A stretch of 37,141 bases of DNA, taken from positions 1-37,141 of the forward strand of contig CAMBFA010000015.1 of NCBI GenBank assembly GCA_945865325.1, given 5' to 3'. The notes beneath the pieces are model-generated. The model saw only the letters and a list, made by a program, of their open reading frames with translations, searched no databases and was not told the DNA's origin. The stretch comes from Candidatus Kuenenia stuttgartensis (GTDB taxonomy: Bacteria; Planctomycetota; Planctomycetia; Pirellulales; UBA1268). A program made the translations under genes and the position numbers. Positions 1 to 8,083 of this stretch are shown piece by piece (within the stretch, counting starts at the first letter, position 1; each line of letters begins with the position of its first letter).

Positions 1-146
1 CCCCACGCTCCGCCTGCGGACTGCCAAGCGCGCAGCCGACCGCGGAACTCCAGACCGGGATCTTCGCCGACTCCTTCCTCCACAGCCCCGCGCGCGCGGG
101 ACGTGCCCGTGGTGCCGCCCTCGCAGCCCTCACGCGCTCCTGGGAC

Positions 147-348
147 GATTGGTAGGTCTTCTGACTCCCGGGCCGACGTTGTCGCCTTCTCACGTCCGCC
201 CCGCCCATGTCACATGGGGGGAGAGAAACGCAATGGCATCGATGACAACGGTCGTCCTGCCCGGTCACAGCGGCGGGGCCGTCCCGGAATCGCACCGGAG
301 TTCCCTGTTGAGCCCCCCGTCGCCAGCTGCGGCGGAGGGACACCAACG
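147..348 (-). promoter_or_regulatory. Cobalamin (B12) riboswitch, reading off the left edge
   Basis: Read on the minus strand, this stretch carries the conserved core of the cobalamin riboswitch in the right order. It has CCGGTGCGATTCCGG at 298-284, GCCCCGCCGCTGTGACC at 279-263, GCCATTG at 237-231 (usual GCCACTG), AGAAGGCG at 190-183 and GGGAGTCAGAAGACCTACC at 169-151. The outer helix P1 closes as TTGGT (346-342) with ACCAA (153-149). The class binds adenosyl- or hydroxocobalamin and usually represses B12 synthesis, uptake or B12-independent isozyme genes. The regulated gene lies to the left, outside the window. A GTG-initiated frame opens near 83 on the minus strand and stays open to the edge, but it is too short to identify. 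A GC palindrome near 87-100 may belong to the expression platform. Confidence 0.93.
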
Positions 349-359
349 TCTGGAGCGTG

Positions 360-387
360 AGTTTAGGGACAGGGCAGACCCTGTCAA
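360..387 (-). promoter_or_regulatory. Promoter of the cobalamin riboswitch transcript
   Basis: On the minus strand a perfect -35 box TTGACA (387-382) is followed after 16 bases by TAAACT (365-360) as the -10 box. Transcription would start near 353, just before the first riboswitch helix at about 348. The fit between promoter position and aptamer start supports both calls. Confidence 0.75.
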
Positions 388-688
388 CCAACCCCGTCGC
401 CGGCCTCACAACCGGCACGGCTTAACGGCCGGGGAGCGCGCGCGTGAAGCTGTGCCGGTGGGGCTGATGTTGCGCGTCACACTGTGACGGTTGGAGGGCC
501 AGAGGCCGCAAGGTTTACCCCTTCAAAACACCACGCAAAGTTTGCCCAACAGTCACCACAAGTCCTTGAAACAAAGAAACTTGCAGCACACTCAAGCCGC
601 TTTCCCAAGCCGTCCGATACCCCAAGTGTCCCCCGGGGCATCACGGTGCCCGTCGGGCAACCAGGGGGCGACAGCAACCTGCCATAAA
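388..688. other. Intergenic region without a recognisable gene
   Basis: No coding sequence is supported here. Short frames exist on both strands, but they lack homology, lack a ribosome binding site, or run antisense through the riboswitch. The region separates the leftward riboswitch transcript from the rightward cysteine-rich gene and should contain the promoter of the latter. I cannot place convincing -35 and -10 boxes for it. Confidence 0.5.
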
Positions 689-719
689 TCGAGCCACGGA
701 ATGGCTCGACAGGCCTGTC
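689..719 (+). promoter_or_regulatory. Hairpin plus palindrome in the leader of the Cys-rich gene
   Basis: TCGAGCCA (689-696) and TGGCTCGA (702-709) form a perfect 8-bp stem with a 5-base loop. It is followed at once by the 12-bp palindrome GACAGGCCTGTC (708-719). The pair sits about 100 bases upstream of the start codon at 817. It could be an mRNA leader structure or a protein-binding site; the sequence alone does not decide. Confidence 0.45.
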
Positions 720-816
720 GCGGGAAAGGTTCGTGGATCACTCCTCGGGGTGACCTAGCCTCGCGATTGGGACCTCAGACCTCTCGCGTGATCCATAACA
801 AAGGAGATGCGGCTCG

Positions 817-1587
817 ATGAAGCGTATTTTGTTCCTCGGTGCGCTGGTCCTCGGCGTGACGGTCTGTAGCCAGTCCTTCGGTTTCGAGATCCTTGACCGG
901 ATGCTCGGCTGCAAGAAGGGTGGCACGTCGTGCACGGAGCCCAGCTGTGGCGCTGGCAACGGCTGTGCCGATGCTTGTGAGCCCGGTTGTGCTGCCGGCA
1001 ACGGCTGCCTCGGTGGCTGTGGTGCGGAGCCCGGTTGTGCGGCCGGCAATGGCTGTGCGGAGCCGGCTTGCGACGCTGGCAATGGGTGCACGGACGGTGG
1101 TTGCACCGCTGCCCCGAAGTGCCGCAAGAAGCACTCGCTGTTCGGTGGGCTGAAGGGGCTGTTTGACGGCTGCAAGCGGAAGAGCACGAGCTGCACCAGC
1201 GCGAGCTGCTGCGGTGCGGAGCCCGCCTGCGACGCCGGCAACGGCTGCCTCGGTGGGAATGGTTCCGAGCCCGGATGTGCGGCTGGCAATGGTTGCGGTG
1301 CGGAGCCCGGATGTGCGGCTGGCAACGGCTGTGCGGAACCGGCTTGCGGTGCTGGCAATGGCTGTGCCGACTCGGGGTGCACTGCTGCCCCCCGCAAGAA
1401 GCACGTGAAGGGTTCGATCCTCGGTGGGCTGTTCAAGGCTCTCCATAGCAAGAAGAGCTGCAACAAGAGCTGCACGAGCAGCTGCTGCGGCGACGCCGTC
1501 GAGCCGGGCTGCGGTGCCGAGCCTGGGTGTGGTGCTGGCAACGGCTGCGGCAACGGCTGCAGCGATCCGGCCTGCAGTGCTGGCTGA
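817..1587 (+). CDS. Secreted cysteine-rich repeat protein
   Basis: This 256-residue protein of unknown function has a signal peptide (about residues 1-22, MKRILFLGALVLGVTVCSQS then FG). The rest is dominated by nine copies of a C-x-A-G-N-G-C motif, often preceded by E-P-G/A. The Cys/Gly blocks are broken by two similar basic linkers, KKHSLFGGLKGLF and KKHVKGSILGGLF, each followed by a Ser/Thr-Cys cluster ending in CC. The molecule therefore looks like a module repeated about three times. The start at 817 is supported by AAGGAG ten bases upstream. A strong terminator follows at 1730. Exported Cys-rich proteins of this style are seen in planctomycetes. Disulfide cross-linking in the envelope or metal binding are both possible, and neither is shown by the sequence. 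The long open frames antisense to it are by-products of the repeat. Confidence 0.85.
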   Translation: MKRILFLGALVLGVTVCSQSFGFEILDRMLGCKKGGTSCTEPSCGAGNGCADACEPGCAAGNGCLGGCGAEPGCAAGNGCAEPACDAGNGCTDGGCTAAPKCRKKHSLFGGLKGLFDGCKRKSTSCTSASCCGAEPACDAGNGCLGGNGSEPGCAAGNGCGAEPGCAAGNGCAEPACGAGNGCADSGCTAAPRKKHVKGSILGGLFKALHSKKSCNKSCTSSCCGDAVEPGCGAEPGCGAGNGCGNGCSDPACSAG

Positions 1588-1729
1588 ACGAGTCCCTAAC
1601 GAACCCTCGACCCATCGGTTGATCGCAAGACCAGCAAGATGAGTCAGGACAGAAGGACTCTTGTCAGTCGGATGAAGACAGTGCGATAGGTCGAAACGGA
1701 CTACCCGTTGCCCGACTTCGGCCAGTGAG

Positions 1730-1767
1730 CTCCGCCCGGGACCAAAAGTCCCGGGCGGAGTTTTTTT
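1730..1767 (+). terminator. Intrinsic terminator after the Cys-rich gene
   Basis: A perfect 13-bp stem, CTCCGCCCGGGAC (1730-1742) with GTCCCGGGCGGAG (1748-1760), closes a CAAAA loop and is followed by seven T residues (1761-1767). It ends the transcript of the gene at 817. It also rules out the far-upstream start candidates of the next gene, because they would lie on or before this terminator. Confidence 0.95.
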
Positions 1768-1802
1768 GTTTCCCTCGCGAGCGCCCCGCCGCTCCGTGTT
1801 CC

Positions 1803-1831
1803 TTGCTGCCGTGGGAATCGACCGCTACACT
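1803..1831 (+). promoter_or_regulatory. Sigma70-type promoter of the SHD1 gene
   Basis: TTGCTG (1803-1808), a 17-base spacer, then TACACT (1826-1831) preceded by GC. The same layout, TTGCCG-N17-GCTACACT, occurs at 10030-10058 before the MBL-fold gene. This suggests a shared housekeeping promoter style. Confidence 0.65.
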
Positions 1832-1901
1832 CCCAATAGGGGGTGTTGCCGGGCAAGCTGTCGTGGCGCGGTGCCATGCCGGAGTGGGTCGATGGTCGGG
1901 C

Positions 1902-1918
1902 GACTCCCCTCGGGAGTC
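1902..1918 (+). promoter_or_regulatory. Hairpin directly before the start codon
   Basis: GACTCCC (1902-1908) pairs with GGGAGTC (1912-1918) around a CTC loop, ending four bases before the ATG at 1923. It would cover the normal ribosome-binding region, so it may limit translation. This is an inference from position only. Confidence 0.4.
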
Positions 1919-1922
1919 CCCC

Positions 1923-3917
1923 ATGCGTCCCCACAGCGCCGCTCCGCTCCGCCTCGTGGCAATCCTCTGGACTGTCGCTTGGGCCGTCATTCTGGCGGTT
2001 CTCGCCGCTCCCGGGGTCGCCGACGACACCCCCGACCACGAACTGCGTTTGTGGAAGGACGCCAGCGGATCGTTTCAGGTCCGGGCCAAACTCATTGAGC
2101 GGACCGACGAAGCGGTGCGGCTGAGGAAGACTGACGGCAAGGAGATCTCCGTTCCGCTTGCCAAGCTCAGCCAGGCGGACCAGGAGTACGTCGACAAGGC
2201 GACCGCGCCGAAACCGGTGATCGAGGTGCCCGAGCGCGAACGTCGCGGACTCCGTCGTGGCGATCCCTCGAAATCGGCTGGCGCCAACAAGCCCCTCCCC
2301 GACACCGGCCGCTCCATCAATCCTGGCATTGATCCGGTGACCGGTGATTTCGAGCCCGATCCCCACAATTTCGTCGCCGTCGCCGAGCTTGGCTCGGTCC
2401 CCGTCTGCGACACCGATGCCTACGACGCTGTCTCCGCCCCGAAGCCGGCTGACGCCGCCTGCAGCAAGGTCCTCGTCTCGGTCGGGCGGCACGTGATCAC
2501 CCAGCCGAACGACGCCAAGGGACGGATCTACCTCGTCGACTGGAAGCAGCGCCGCGCCGATCCGGTGTGGGAAGTTGGCAAGAAGCTCGAACTCCTCGAC
2601 CACGATCCCGACAGTGGGCGATCGGTGTTCACCGAGGGGATGGACGGCCTCGGGCGCGGAGGAGAGATCGTCGTCGCCGAAGGGTTGGCCACGGGTGAGG
2701 GGAAGATCCTCTTCCGCCGGACGCTGCCCGGCGCGGGGAATCCTGGCTTCCAGCCCCACGTCGACTGGGCATGCATGGTCTCCGCGTCGCACCTGCTGGC
2801 AATCGTCGACTTAAACCTATTTCTCTGGGATCTTCCCGCGGCCAGACTCCTCTATCGAGTCGAGGGGATGAAGTCGGGAAACACCCCTGCCGTCAGTCCC
2901 AACGGTGCCTCATTCGCCCTGTCGTGTGAAGGAGGCATCGCCGTGATCGAGACGGCCACCGGGAAGGTTCAGCGGAGGTTGTCGCAGCCCGGCTGGGCCC
3001 CCACCGCCGCCTTCGATCCCACCGGCCGACACCTGGCGATCTGCACGAGCAACCGATTCTGCATCTGGGACTGCCAGACCGATACCATCACCGCGGATGC
3101 CGTGACGACCGAACACCTCGGCAGCGGACCGCCTCACTGGATCGGCCCACGGACGATCCTCTCCTCCAACGGCAATGCCATCGACACCGAACTTGGCATG
3201 GCGGTCTGGAAGTACGCGCTGCCTCAGGAAAAAAACTCGCTGGTCGCCGCCAGCCGGCTGTGGTTCAGCGGCAACCACTCGACCTGTTCGGTGACCGCCG
3301 TCGAGGTTCCCCATCGCCCGGTCGGCTACGTCGTCGGGGCGATCCTCGCCGGTGGTGAAGCAGCGCTCGTGATGGCACCGGGGATGGCGGTGTCGATCGC
3401 GGTCGACAACCGCCTCGGACCGGCGGTCCCGATCGACGAAGCGGCGATCCGCCAAGGGATCGCCCAGGCCTGCCAGCAGGCAGGCTGGGGCGTCCAGGCC
3501 CAGGCTCCAGTCCAGCTCCTGGCCCGGCTCGAGCGACTGCCGGCGCAGGAACTCAAATTCCGTGATGCCCGCAACGGCAACGGCGTTACGACGGCGACGA
3601 TGCAGCCGTTCAAGGCCGATCTCGAGATCCGCCGCGGCAATGAGCTGCTCTGGAGTCGGGGGACGCAGAATTACCCGCCGACGCTTCTCTTCCTCGGCGA
3701 GGGAGAGACCGTTCAACAGGCCGTGACGAAGTGGGAGCGCCCCCATCAAGACTTCTTCACGAGCCTCCATCTCCCTCCGCGTATCCCCCGCCACGACGGC
3801 CCAACGAAACCGGGCTACAGTCTCTTCAGAAGTGGCACCTGGGAGGATGTCTCGTTGCCGGCCTCCAAGCCCGCACCTGCCGCCGGACAGCCGCCGATCG
3901 CACCGCCCCGACGGTAA
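1923..3917 (+). CDS. Secreted SHD1-domain protein with WD40-like repeats
   Basis: A 664-residue protein with an N-terminal signal or anchor segment (about residues 9-30). Residues about 41-95 match the SLA1 homology domain 1 (SHD1) found in many planctomycete exported proteins: a tryptophan near the start, then LKIERT-like and DGKEISVPLAKLSQADQEYV-like strands. Residues about 160-480 contain WD40-like beta-propeller strands, for example FDPTGRHLAIC and FCIWDC. The C-terminal part (about 540-664) is unassigned. The start at 1923 was chosen because it gives the signal peptide. The open frame extends back through the terminator at 1730, so the upstream codons are not translated. No good Shine-Dalgarno is present. 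A 7-bp hairpin (1902-1918) sits directly before the start codon. The function is unknown, probably a protein-interaction scaffold outside the cytoplasm. Confidence 0.8.
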   Translation: MRPHSAAPLRLVAILWTVAWAVILAVLAAPGVADDTPDHELRLWKDASGSFQVRAKLIERTDEAVRLRKTDGKEISVPLAKLSQADQEYVDKATAPKPVIEVPERERRGLRRGDPSKSAGANKPLPDTGRSINPGIDPVTGDFEPDPHNFVAVAELGSVPVCDTDAYDAVSAPKPADAACSKVLVSVGRHVITQPNDAKGRIYLVDWKQRRADPVWEVGKKLELLDHDPDSGRSVFTEGMDGLGRGGEIVVAEGLATGEGKILFRRTLPGAGNPGFQPHVDWACMVSASHLLAIVDLNLFLWDLPAARLLYRVEGMKSGNTPAVSPNGASFALSCEGGIAVIETATGKVQRRLSQPGWAPTAAFDPTGRHLAICTSNRFCIWDCQTDTITADAVTTEHLGSGPPHWIGPRTILSSNGNAIDTELGMAVWKYALPQEKNSLVAASRLWFSGNHSTCSVTAVEVPHRPVGYVVGAILAGGEAALVMAPGMAVSIAVDNRLGPAVPIDEAAIRQGIAQACQQAGWGVQAQAPVQLLARLERLPAQELKFRDARNGNGVTTATMQPFKADLEIRRGNELLWSRGTQNYPPTLLFLGEGETVQQAVTKWERPHQDFFTSLHLPPRIPRHDGPTKPGYSLFRSGTWEDVSLPASKPAPAAGQPPIAPPRR

Positions 3918-3939
3918 CGCCCCGCGTTGTGTTCGTCGA

Positions 3940-4665
3940 TCAGCCCCCCACCCCGGCGAGGATCTCTGCCGGAGGGCCGGCCCGGTGAACCCGCCCCGCG
4001 ACGAGCTCCACCACCTGCGTCGCTGCCCGCCGGGCGAAGCCGTGGTCGTGCGTCACCACGACCATCGTCTGGCCGCCGCGCGCCAGCTCCACGATGACGT
4101 CGAGCACCTCGGCCGACATCTGAGGATCGAGGGCGCTGGTCGGCTCGTCGAAGAGCATCACCCGTGGCTCCATCGCCAGGCTCCGGGCAATCGCCACGCG
4201 CTGCTGCTGGCCACCGGAGAGCGTTGCCGGACGGGCGTCGGCGAACCGGGAAAGACCGACGCGATCGAGGAGCTCAAGCCCCCGGCTACGGGCCTCGGAC
4301 GGCGGCATACCGCGCACGATCCGCGGGGCGAGGGTGACGTTGTCGATCGCGGAGAGATGGGGGAAGAGGTTGAATCCCTGGAACACCATCCCCACGTCGC
4401 GGCGGACGCGCTCGAGGGCCCGCGGGGGATGGTCTCCGGCGATGAGCGTGTGGCCGGCAATCATCACCTGCCCAGCGGCGAAGGTTTCGAGGCCGTTGAG
4501 GCAGCGGAGGAGCGTGCTCTTGCCGCCGCCGGAGGGCCCCACGAGCGTCGTCACCGTTCCCTCGGCCACCGCCAGCGTGACCGCATCGAGGATCCGGTTG
4601 CCGGCCCGGACCGCGGCGAGGGAGTCGACTTCGATCATGACCGCTCGCTCCGCGGGGGCCTTCAT
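3940..4665 (-). CDS. Polar amino-acid ABC transporter, ATP-binding protein
   Basis: A 241-residue ABC ATPase of the GlnQ/HisP type that powers import by the fused binding protein/permease encoded just upstream. It shows Walker A GPSGGGKST (residues 43-51), Q-loop FQGFNLFPH, signature LSGGQQQR, Walker B VMLFDEPTSALDP and H-loop VVTHD. All catalytic residues are intact. The start ATG at 4665 overlaps the TGA of the permease gene in an ATGA junction, so translation is probably coupled. ATG 4638 (MIEVDSL) is an alternative start. The open frame continues far upstream, but that part is out-of-frame read-through of the permease gene. It is the last gene of the four-gene minus-strand operon and converges with the SHD1 gene, 22 bases away. 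Confidence 0.95.
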   Translation of the reverse strand: MKAPAERAVMIEVDSLAAVRAGNRILDAVTLAVAEGTVTTLVGPSGGGKSTLLRCLNGLETFAAGQVMIAGHTLIAGDHPPRALERVRRDVGMVFQGFNLFPHLSAIDNVTLAPRIVRGMPPSEARSRGLELLDRVGLSRFADARPATLSGGQQQRVAIARSLAMEPRVMLFDEPTSALDPQMSAEVLDVIVELARGGQTMVVVTHDHGFARRAATQVVELVAGRVHRAGPPAEILAGVGG

Positions 4666-6194
4666 GCCTGGGACCGCTCTGAACGGCGCTCGAGCCGGCG
4701 CTCGAACCAGCGCGAAAGCAGCGACAAGGGCCAACTCATCGCGAGATACAAAAGCGCCGTCACGATCGCCAACTCGGCGATCCTGCCGGTCGACAGGGCA
4801 AGGACACTGTAGCGCTTCGTCAGCTCGATGACGGTGATCGCCGAGCAGACGCTCGTGTCTTTGAACAGCGCGATGAAGTCGCTGGTTATCGGCGGCATCA
4901 CGATTCGCACCGCCTGCGGCACGAGCACATGCCGCAGGCTCTGCCACTTCGTCATCCCCAGGGCGAGGGCCGCCTCGAACTGCCCCGCCGGCACCGCCTT
5001 GAGCCCCGCCCGGTAGATCTCCGATTCGTAGGCCGAGTAGTTCATCGCCAGCCCGAGGATCGCGGCCACGAGCGCCGGCAGCGCGAGCCCCACCTTGGGG
5101 AGGAGAAAGAAGAGGGCGTAAAGCTGGAGCATCAGCGGCGTGCCCCGGAGGATCTCGACGTACCCGGCCAGGAACGGCCGCAGCCAGGCCGGGCCGTGGA
5201 GCCGGCCGACCGCCACCGCCAGACCGATGAGGATCGCCAGCGGGAACGACGCCACCGAGAGGAGGATCGTCATTCCAGCCGAGCGGAGGAGGAGAGGCAG
5301 CGCCCCGCGGATCAGATCGGCGAGGCTGCCGCGCCGCGCCGGCGGCACTTCGGCCGCGTCGCGGAGGAGGAGCATCTGCTGCCTCCCGGCGAGATCCCAG
5401 CGGTCGTAGAGTGCCTTGAGCCGGCCGTCGGTGATCAGCCTCCCGAGGGCCTCGTCGATCGCCGCCGAGAGCCGCGGCGTGTCGGGGGCGGTGAGGATGG
5501 TGTAGGTGCCGCCGGCGAACGGCCGGCCGATGCCGCGCAGCTCGCCGAAGCGATCGGCATTGAACGAGGCGATGCAGTCGTCCATGAGAGCGGCGTCGAG
5601 CACGCGGCCGCGGAGCTGCTCGAGGCAGTCGACGGTGCCGTCGTAGCCGACGACCTCCACGGCAAAATCGGTGCGTCGCCTCATCTCGATCTCCGCCGCT
5701 GATCCGGTCAGCACCCCGACCCGCCAAGGCCCCCGCGGCCCCTCCTTCGCCAGGGCTTCGGGCGAATCGAGCGGGGAATCCCGACGGGCGACGAGCTGGA
5801 GCGCGTAGGCGAAATAGGGGCGCGAGCAACGCCAGTCGCGAGCTCGCTCGGGGGTCGATTCGATGCCATTGATGACGCAGTCGGCGGCTCGGCCGAGGAG
5901 GAGCGGGAGACGGTCCCACTGCCCCTGCTGGAAGCGCGCCGTCACGCCGAGCTCCGCCGCGAGCATGTCGGCGAGATCGACCTCGAAGCCGACCAGCCGG
6001 GTCGGATTCTCGGGATCGATGTAGACGTGCGGGCCGCCCCCTTCCTGGTCTGCCCCCCACACGAGCTCCCCGCGGGCGCGGATGTCGTCGAGCTCGGCGG
6101 CCGCGGCGGCCGCGGCGATGAGGCCGAGCCAGCAGGCTGCGACCGCCCACCACCACCGCCAACCGCAGCGCCCTCCCTGGCGACCGCCGGTCAT
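4662..6194 (-). CDS. Fused amino-acid-binding protein and ABC permease
   Basis: A 510-residue fusion. Residues 1-34 are a signal or anchor segment. Residues about 36-270 are a family 3 periplasmic solute-binding domain (LVGFEVDLADMLAAELG; WRVGVLTGSAAE; LGRLITDGRLKALYDRW). Residues about 285-500 are a HisM/GlnP-type permease with several membrane helices and the EAA loop (YRAGLKAVPAGQFEAALALG). The complete importer is therefore made from two genes, this one and the ATPase at 3940. The likely substrates are polar amino acids, but the exact one cannot be read from sequence. The start at 6194 overlaps the stop of the preceding GTPase gene (ATGA) and gives the signal sequence directly. The longer open frame upstream belongs to the antisense or other-frame shadow of that GTPase gene. 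Confidence 0.93.
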   Translation of the reverse strand: MTGGRQGGRCGWRWWWAVAACWLGLIAAAAAAAELDDIRARGELVWGADQEGGGPHVYIDPENPTRLVGFEVDLADMLAAELGVTARFQQGQWDRLPLLLGRAADCVINGIESTPERARDWRCSRPYFAYALQLVARRDSPLDSPEALAKEGPRGPWRVGVLTGSAAEIEMRRRTDFAVEVVGYDGTVDCLEQLRGRVLDAALMDDCIASFNADRFGELRGIGRPFAGGTYTILTAPDTPRLSAAIDEALGRLITDGRLKALYDRWDLAGRQQMLLLRDAAEVPPARRGSLADLIRGALPLLLRSAGMTILLSVASFPLAILIGLAVAVGRLHGPAWLRPFLAGYVEILRGTPLMLQLYALFFLLPKVGLALPALVAAILGLAMNYSAYESEIYRAGLKAVPAGQFEAALALGMTKWQSLRHVLVPQAVRIVMPPITSDFIALFKDTSVCSAITVIELTKRYSVLALSTGRIAELAIVTALLYLAMSWPLSLLSRWFERRLERRSERSQA

Positions 6195-8083
6195 GGTCCG
6201 TGCCCTTTCAGTCGCCCGAGGGTCGAGCGGCCCTCCTCGATCCGGGCTTCGAGCGCCGCGTGGCGGCGGGCCAGGTCGTCCCCCGTCTCGAGAAAGGTCG
6301 CAGCTGCTACCGCCGCGGTGGAGAAGTCGTGGAGGAACGGCTCCACCAGCCGCGCCCCGGGGAGCCGGGTGACGAGCCCGGCGATGTCGCGGTCGAGCCC
6401 GGCGCGAAGGCGGGCGAAGACGATCCACCGCAGGCACAGCCCCCAGAGGATGATCCAGACGAGCGCCTCCTCGAGGAACCCGAGGCCGCCGAGCGGATTC
6501 CCCAGCCACAGGTGGCCGTAGAAGAAGCTCCAGGCCGCCCGGCCGAGCACCGCCACGACCAGTGCGCCGAAGAGCAGTTCGCAGACGGCGCGCGACCACG
6601 CCGAATCGACCCGGTCGCGACGCTCCGCCACGAGCCGATCGACGCCCCCGACGAGCCAGTGGCCGGTCCGTTCCATGAGCGTGCCGACCGACGTCTGCAC
6701 GGCGCGCTCGTCGAGCCGGACCCGGCCGACCATCGGCTCCCCGATCGCCGCGCGCGCGGCGAGGCCGACGAGGATGCTCCGCGATTGTTCGACATCGGCC
6801 TCCGTCAGCCCCACCTCACCGATCGACTGCCACGCGCCGTCGCCGCTCGCCACCGGCGGCACCCCCTGGCCGGAGAGCACGCGGCCGACGAACCCGCTTC
6901 CCCGCACGCGCGGCCACAGCCTGCCGAGCCCGGCCAGCGCGTGGAGGAACATCGCGAACGGGCCGCCATGCCAGCGCTCGACGAGCTCCTCCTCCATGAC
7001 TCGCTGCCAGGCCGGACGGCTGGCCCGCAGCGTGCCGGCCACGGCCTTCTCCATCAGCCCTTCCAGACGCTGGGCCTGGGCGGTGGCGCCGGCGGAGAGG
7101 TCGGCGACCGGCTGCCGCAGCGGCGCCAGTTGCCCGAGCGCCTGATGGAGGAACCATCCGGCCAGATCGAGGGCGCCAGTCCGCCGTACCCGCCGCGCCG
7201 CCCGGCCGACGAGCTCCTCATCGATCGCCTTGACGAGGCCGGCGAATCCCGGCTCCGGCTCGAGCCCCGCCGCCGCGCGGCGGGCAGCTTCGAGCCCATC
7301 GACACGATGAATGGCCGGCGCCTCGATCCCCTGGCGCTCGAGCTCCTGCCGCCAGTCGTCGCGGATGTCGGCGTCACGGGAGGCATGGGTTTGCACGAAC
7401 AGGAGCGGCCGCCCCGGCGCGAACGCCGCCACCTCGCTGGCCACGCTCCATGAGCGGTATTTCTGCGCGGTGGCCACCAGGAGAAGCACATCGCAGGCCG
7501 GCAGGATCCGCTCGAGGAGGTCGCGATTGTGGTTGTGGGTGCTAGGGCGTTGCGCCCCACCGGTCGGCGGTTGCGCCCCACCGGCTGGCAACGGCGCCCC
7601 CGGCCCCTGGGTGTCGGGATCGGGGCAGTCGACCAGCACGATGTTGGCCACAGCGGCGGCGTCGCTGGTGACGACCCGGGCGCCGACCTCGTCGAGCGCC
7701 AGCCACGAGCAGTCGACATCCCGGGCCACAACTACCACCGGCGCCACCGTCGTCGGCCGGGCGACGTCGCCGGCCGGGCTCACGTCCCGTCCGGCCAGGG
7801 CATTGACAAGCGTGCTTTTGCCAGTGCCGGTGCCTCCGATGACGCCGACGACGAGGACGCGCGAGAGCTCGCGGCGGGCCCGGTCGAGCCGCGGGGCAAC
7901 CTCCTCCCACTCCGCCCGCACGCGCCTGGCCGGGGGCCAGTCGGGGAGCGCCGCGCTCCACCGCGACAGCCCGGTGACGAGGTCGTCGAATCCGGCGTCG
8001 TCAAACCCCGGCGCCGGTTGCAACGCTGCCCCGGCGGGGCTGTCGGCAGCGGACTTCAGCGCAGCGGATGGAATGTCGGTCAT
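6191..8083 (-). CDS. Dynamin-like GTPase with C-terminal membrane segments (second of pair)
   Basis: A 630-residue P-loop GTPase. G1 is GGTGTGKST (residues 83-91), G2 RPTT (about 109-112) and G3 DCPDPDT (about 152-158). It is followed by ACDVLLLVATAQKY, a stretch shared with the neighbouring GTPase. A canonical NKxD G4 is not evident. Residues about 503-562 hold two hydrophobic segments, and the tail is helical. Large size, an R-x-T-T type G2 and a membrane-inserting C-terminal part resemble bacterial dynamin-like proteins, but the match is by pattern only. The 7-residue unit PTGGAQP/R is tandemly repeated after G3, from a 21-bp repeat near 7549-7590. Both ends overlap neighbours by ATGA, at 8080-8083 and at 6191-6194. 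The role is unknown, perhaps membrane remodelling or control of the transporter it is co-translated with. Confidence 0.8.
   Translation of the reverse strand: MTDIPSAALKSAADSPAGAALQPAPGFDDAGFDDLVTGLSRWSAALPDWPPARRVRAEWEEVAPRLDRARRELSRVLVVGVIGGTGTGKSTLVNALAGRDVSPAGDVARPTTVAPVVVVARDVDCSWLALDEVGARVVTSDAAAVANIVLVDCPDPDTQGPGAPLPAGGAQPPTGGAQRPSTHNHNRDLLERILPACDVLLLVATAQKYRSWSVASEVAAFAPGRPLLFVQTHASRDADIRDDWRQELERQGIEAPAIHRVDGLEAARRAAAGLEPEPGFAGLVKAIDEELVGRAARRVRRTGALDLAGWFLHQALGQLAPLRQPVADLSAGATAQAQRLEGLMEKAVAGTLRASRPAWQRVMEEELVERWHGGPFAMFLHALAGLGRLWPRVRGSGFVGRVLSGQGVPPVASGDGAWQSIGEVGLTEADVEQSRSILVGLAARAAIGEPMVGRVRLDERAVQTSVGTLMERTGHWLVGGVDRLVAERRDRVDSAWSRAVCELLFGALVVAVLGRAAWSFFYGHLWLGNPLGGLGFLEEALVWIILWGLCLRWIVFARLRAGLDRDIAGLVTRLPGARLVEPFLHDFSTAAVAAATFLETGDDLARRHAALEARIEEGRSTLGRLKGHGP

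Noticed and set aside
233-487. Possible small plus-strand gene with a G-rich ribosome-binding stretch
   Set aside because: It lies antisense to the cobalamin riboswitch and its promoter, and the product shows no recognisable features.
738-1553. Long antisense frames over the Cys-rich gene (271 and 223 codons)
   Set aside because: They are created by the repeated GC-rich units of the plus-strand gene, which has a signal peptide, a good ribosome binding site and a terminator. The antisense products are low-complexity Pro/Ala/Ser/Gln and Thr/Ala/Arg strings.
4665-6162. N-terminal 500-residue extension of the ABC ATPase frame
   Set aside because: It is an Arg/Pro/Ala-rich shadow of the permease gene in another frame. 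The real start is the ATGA junction at 4665.
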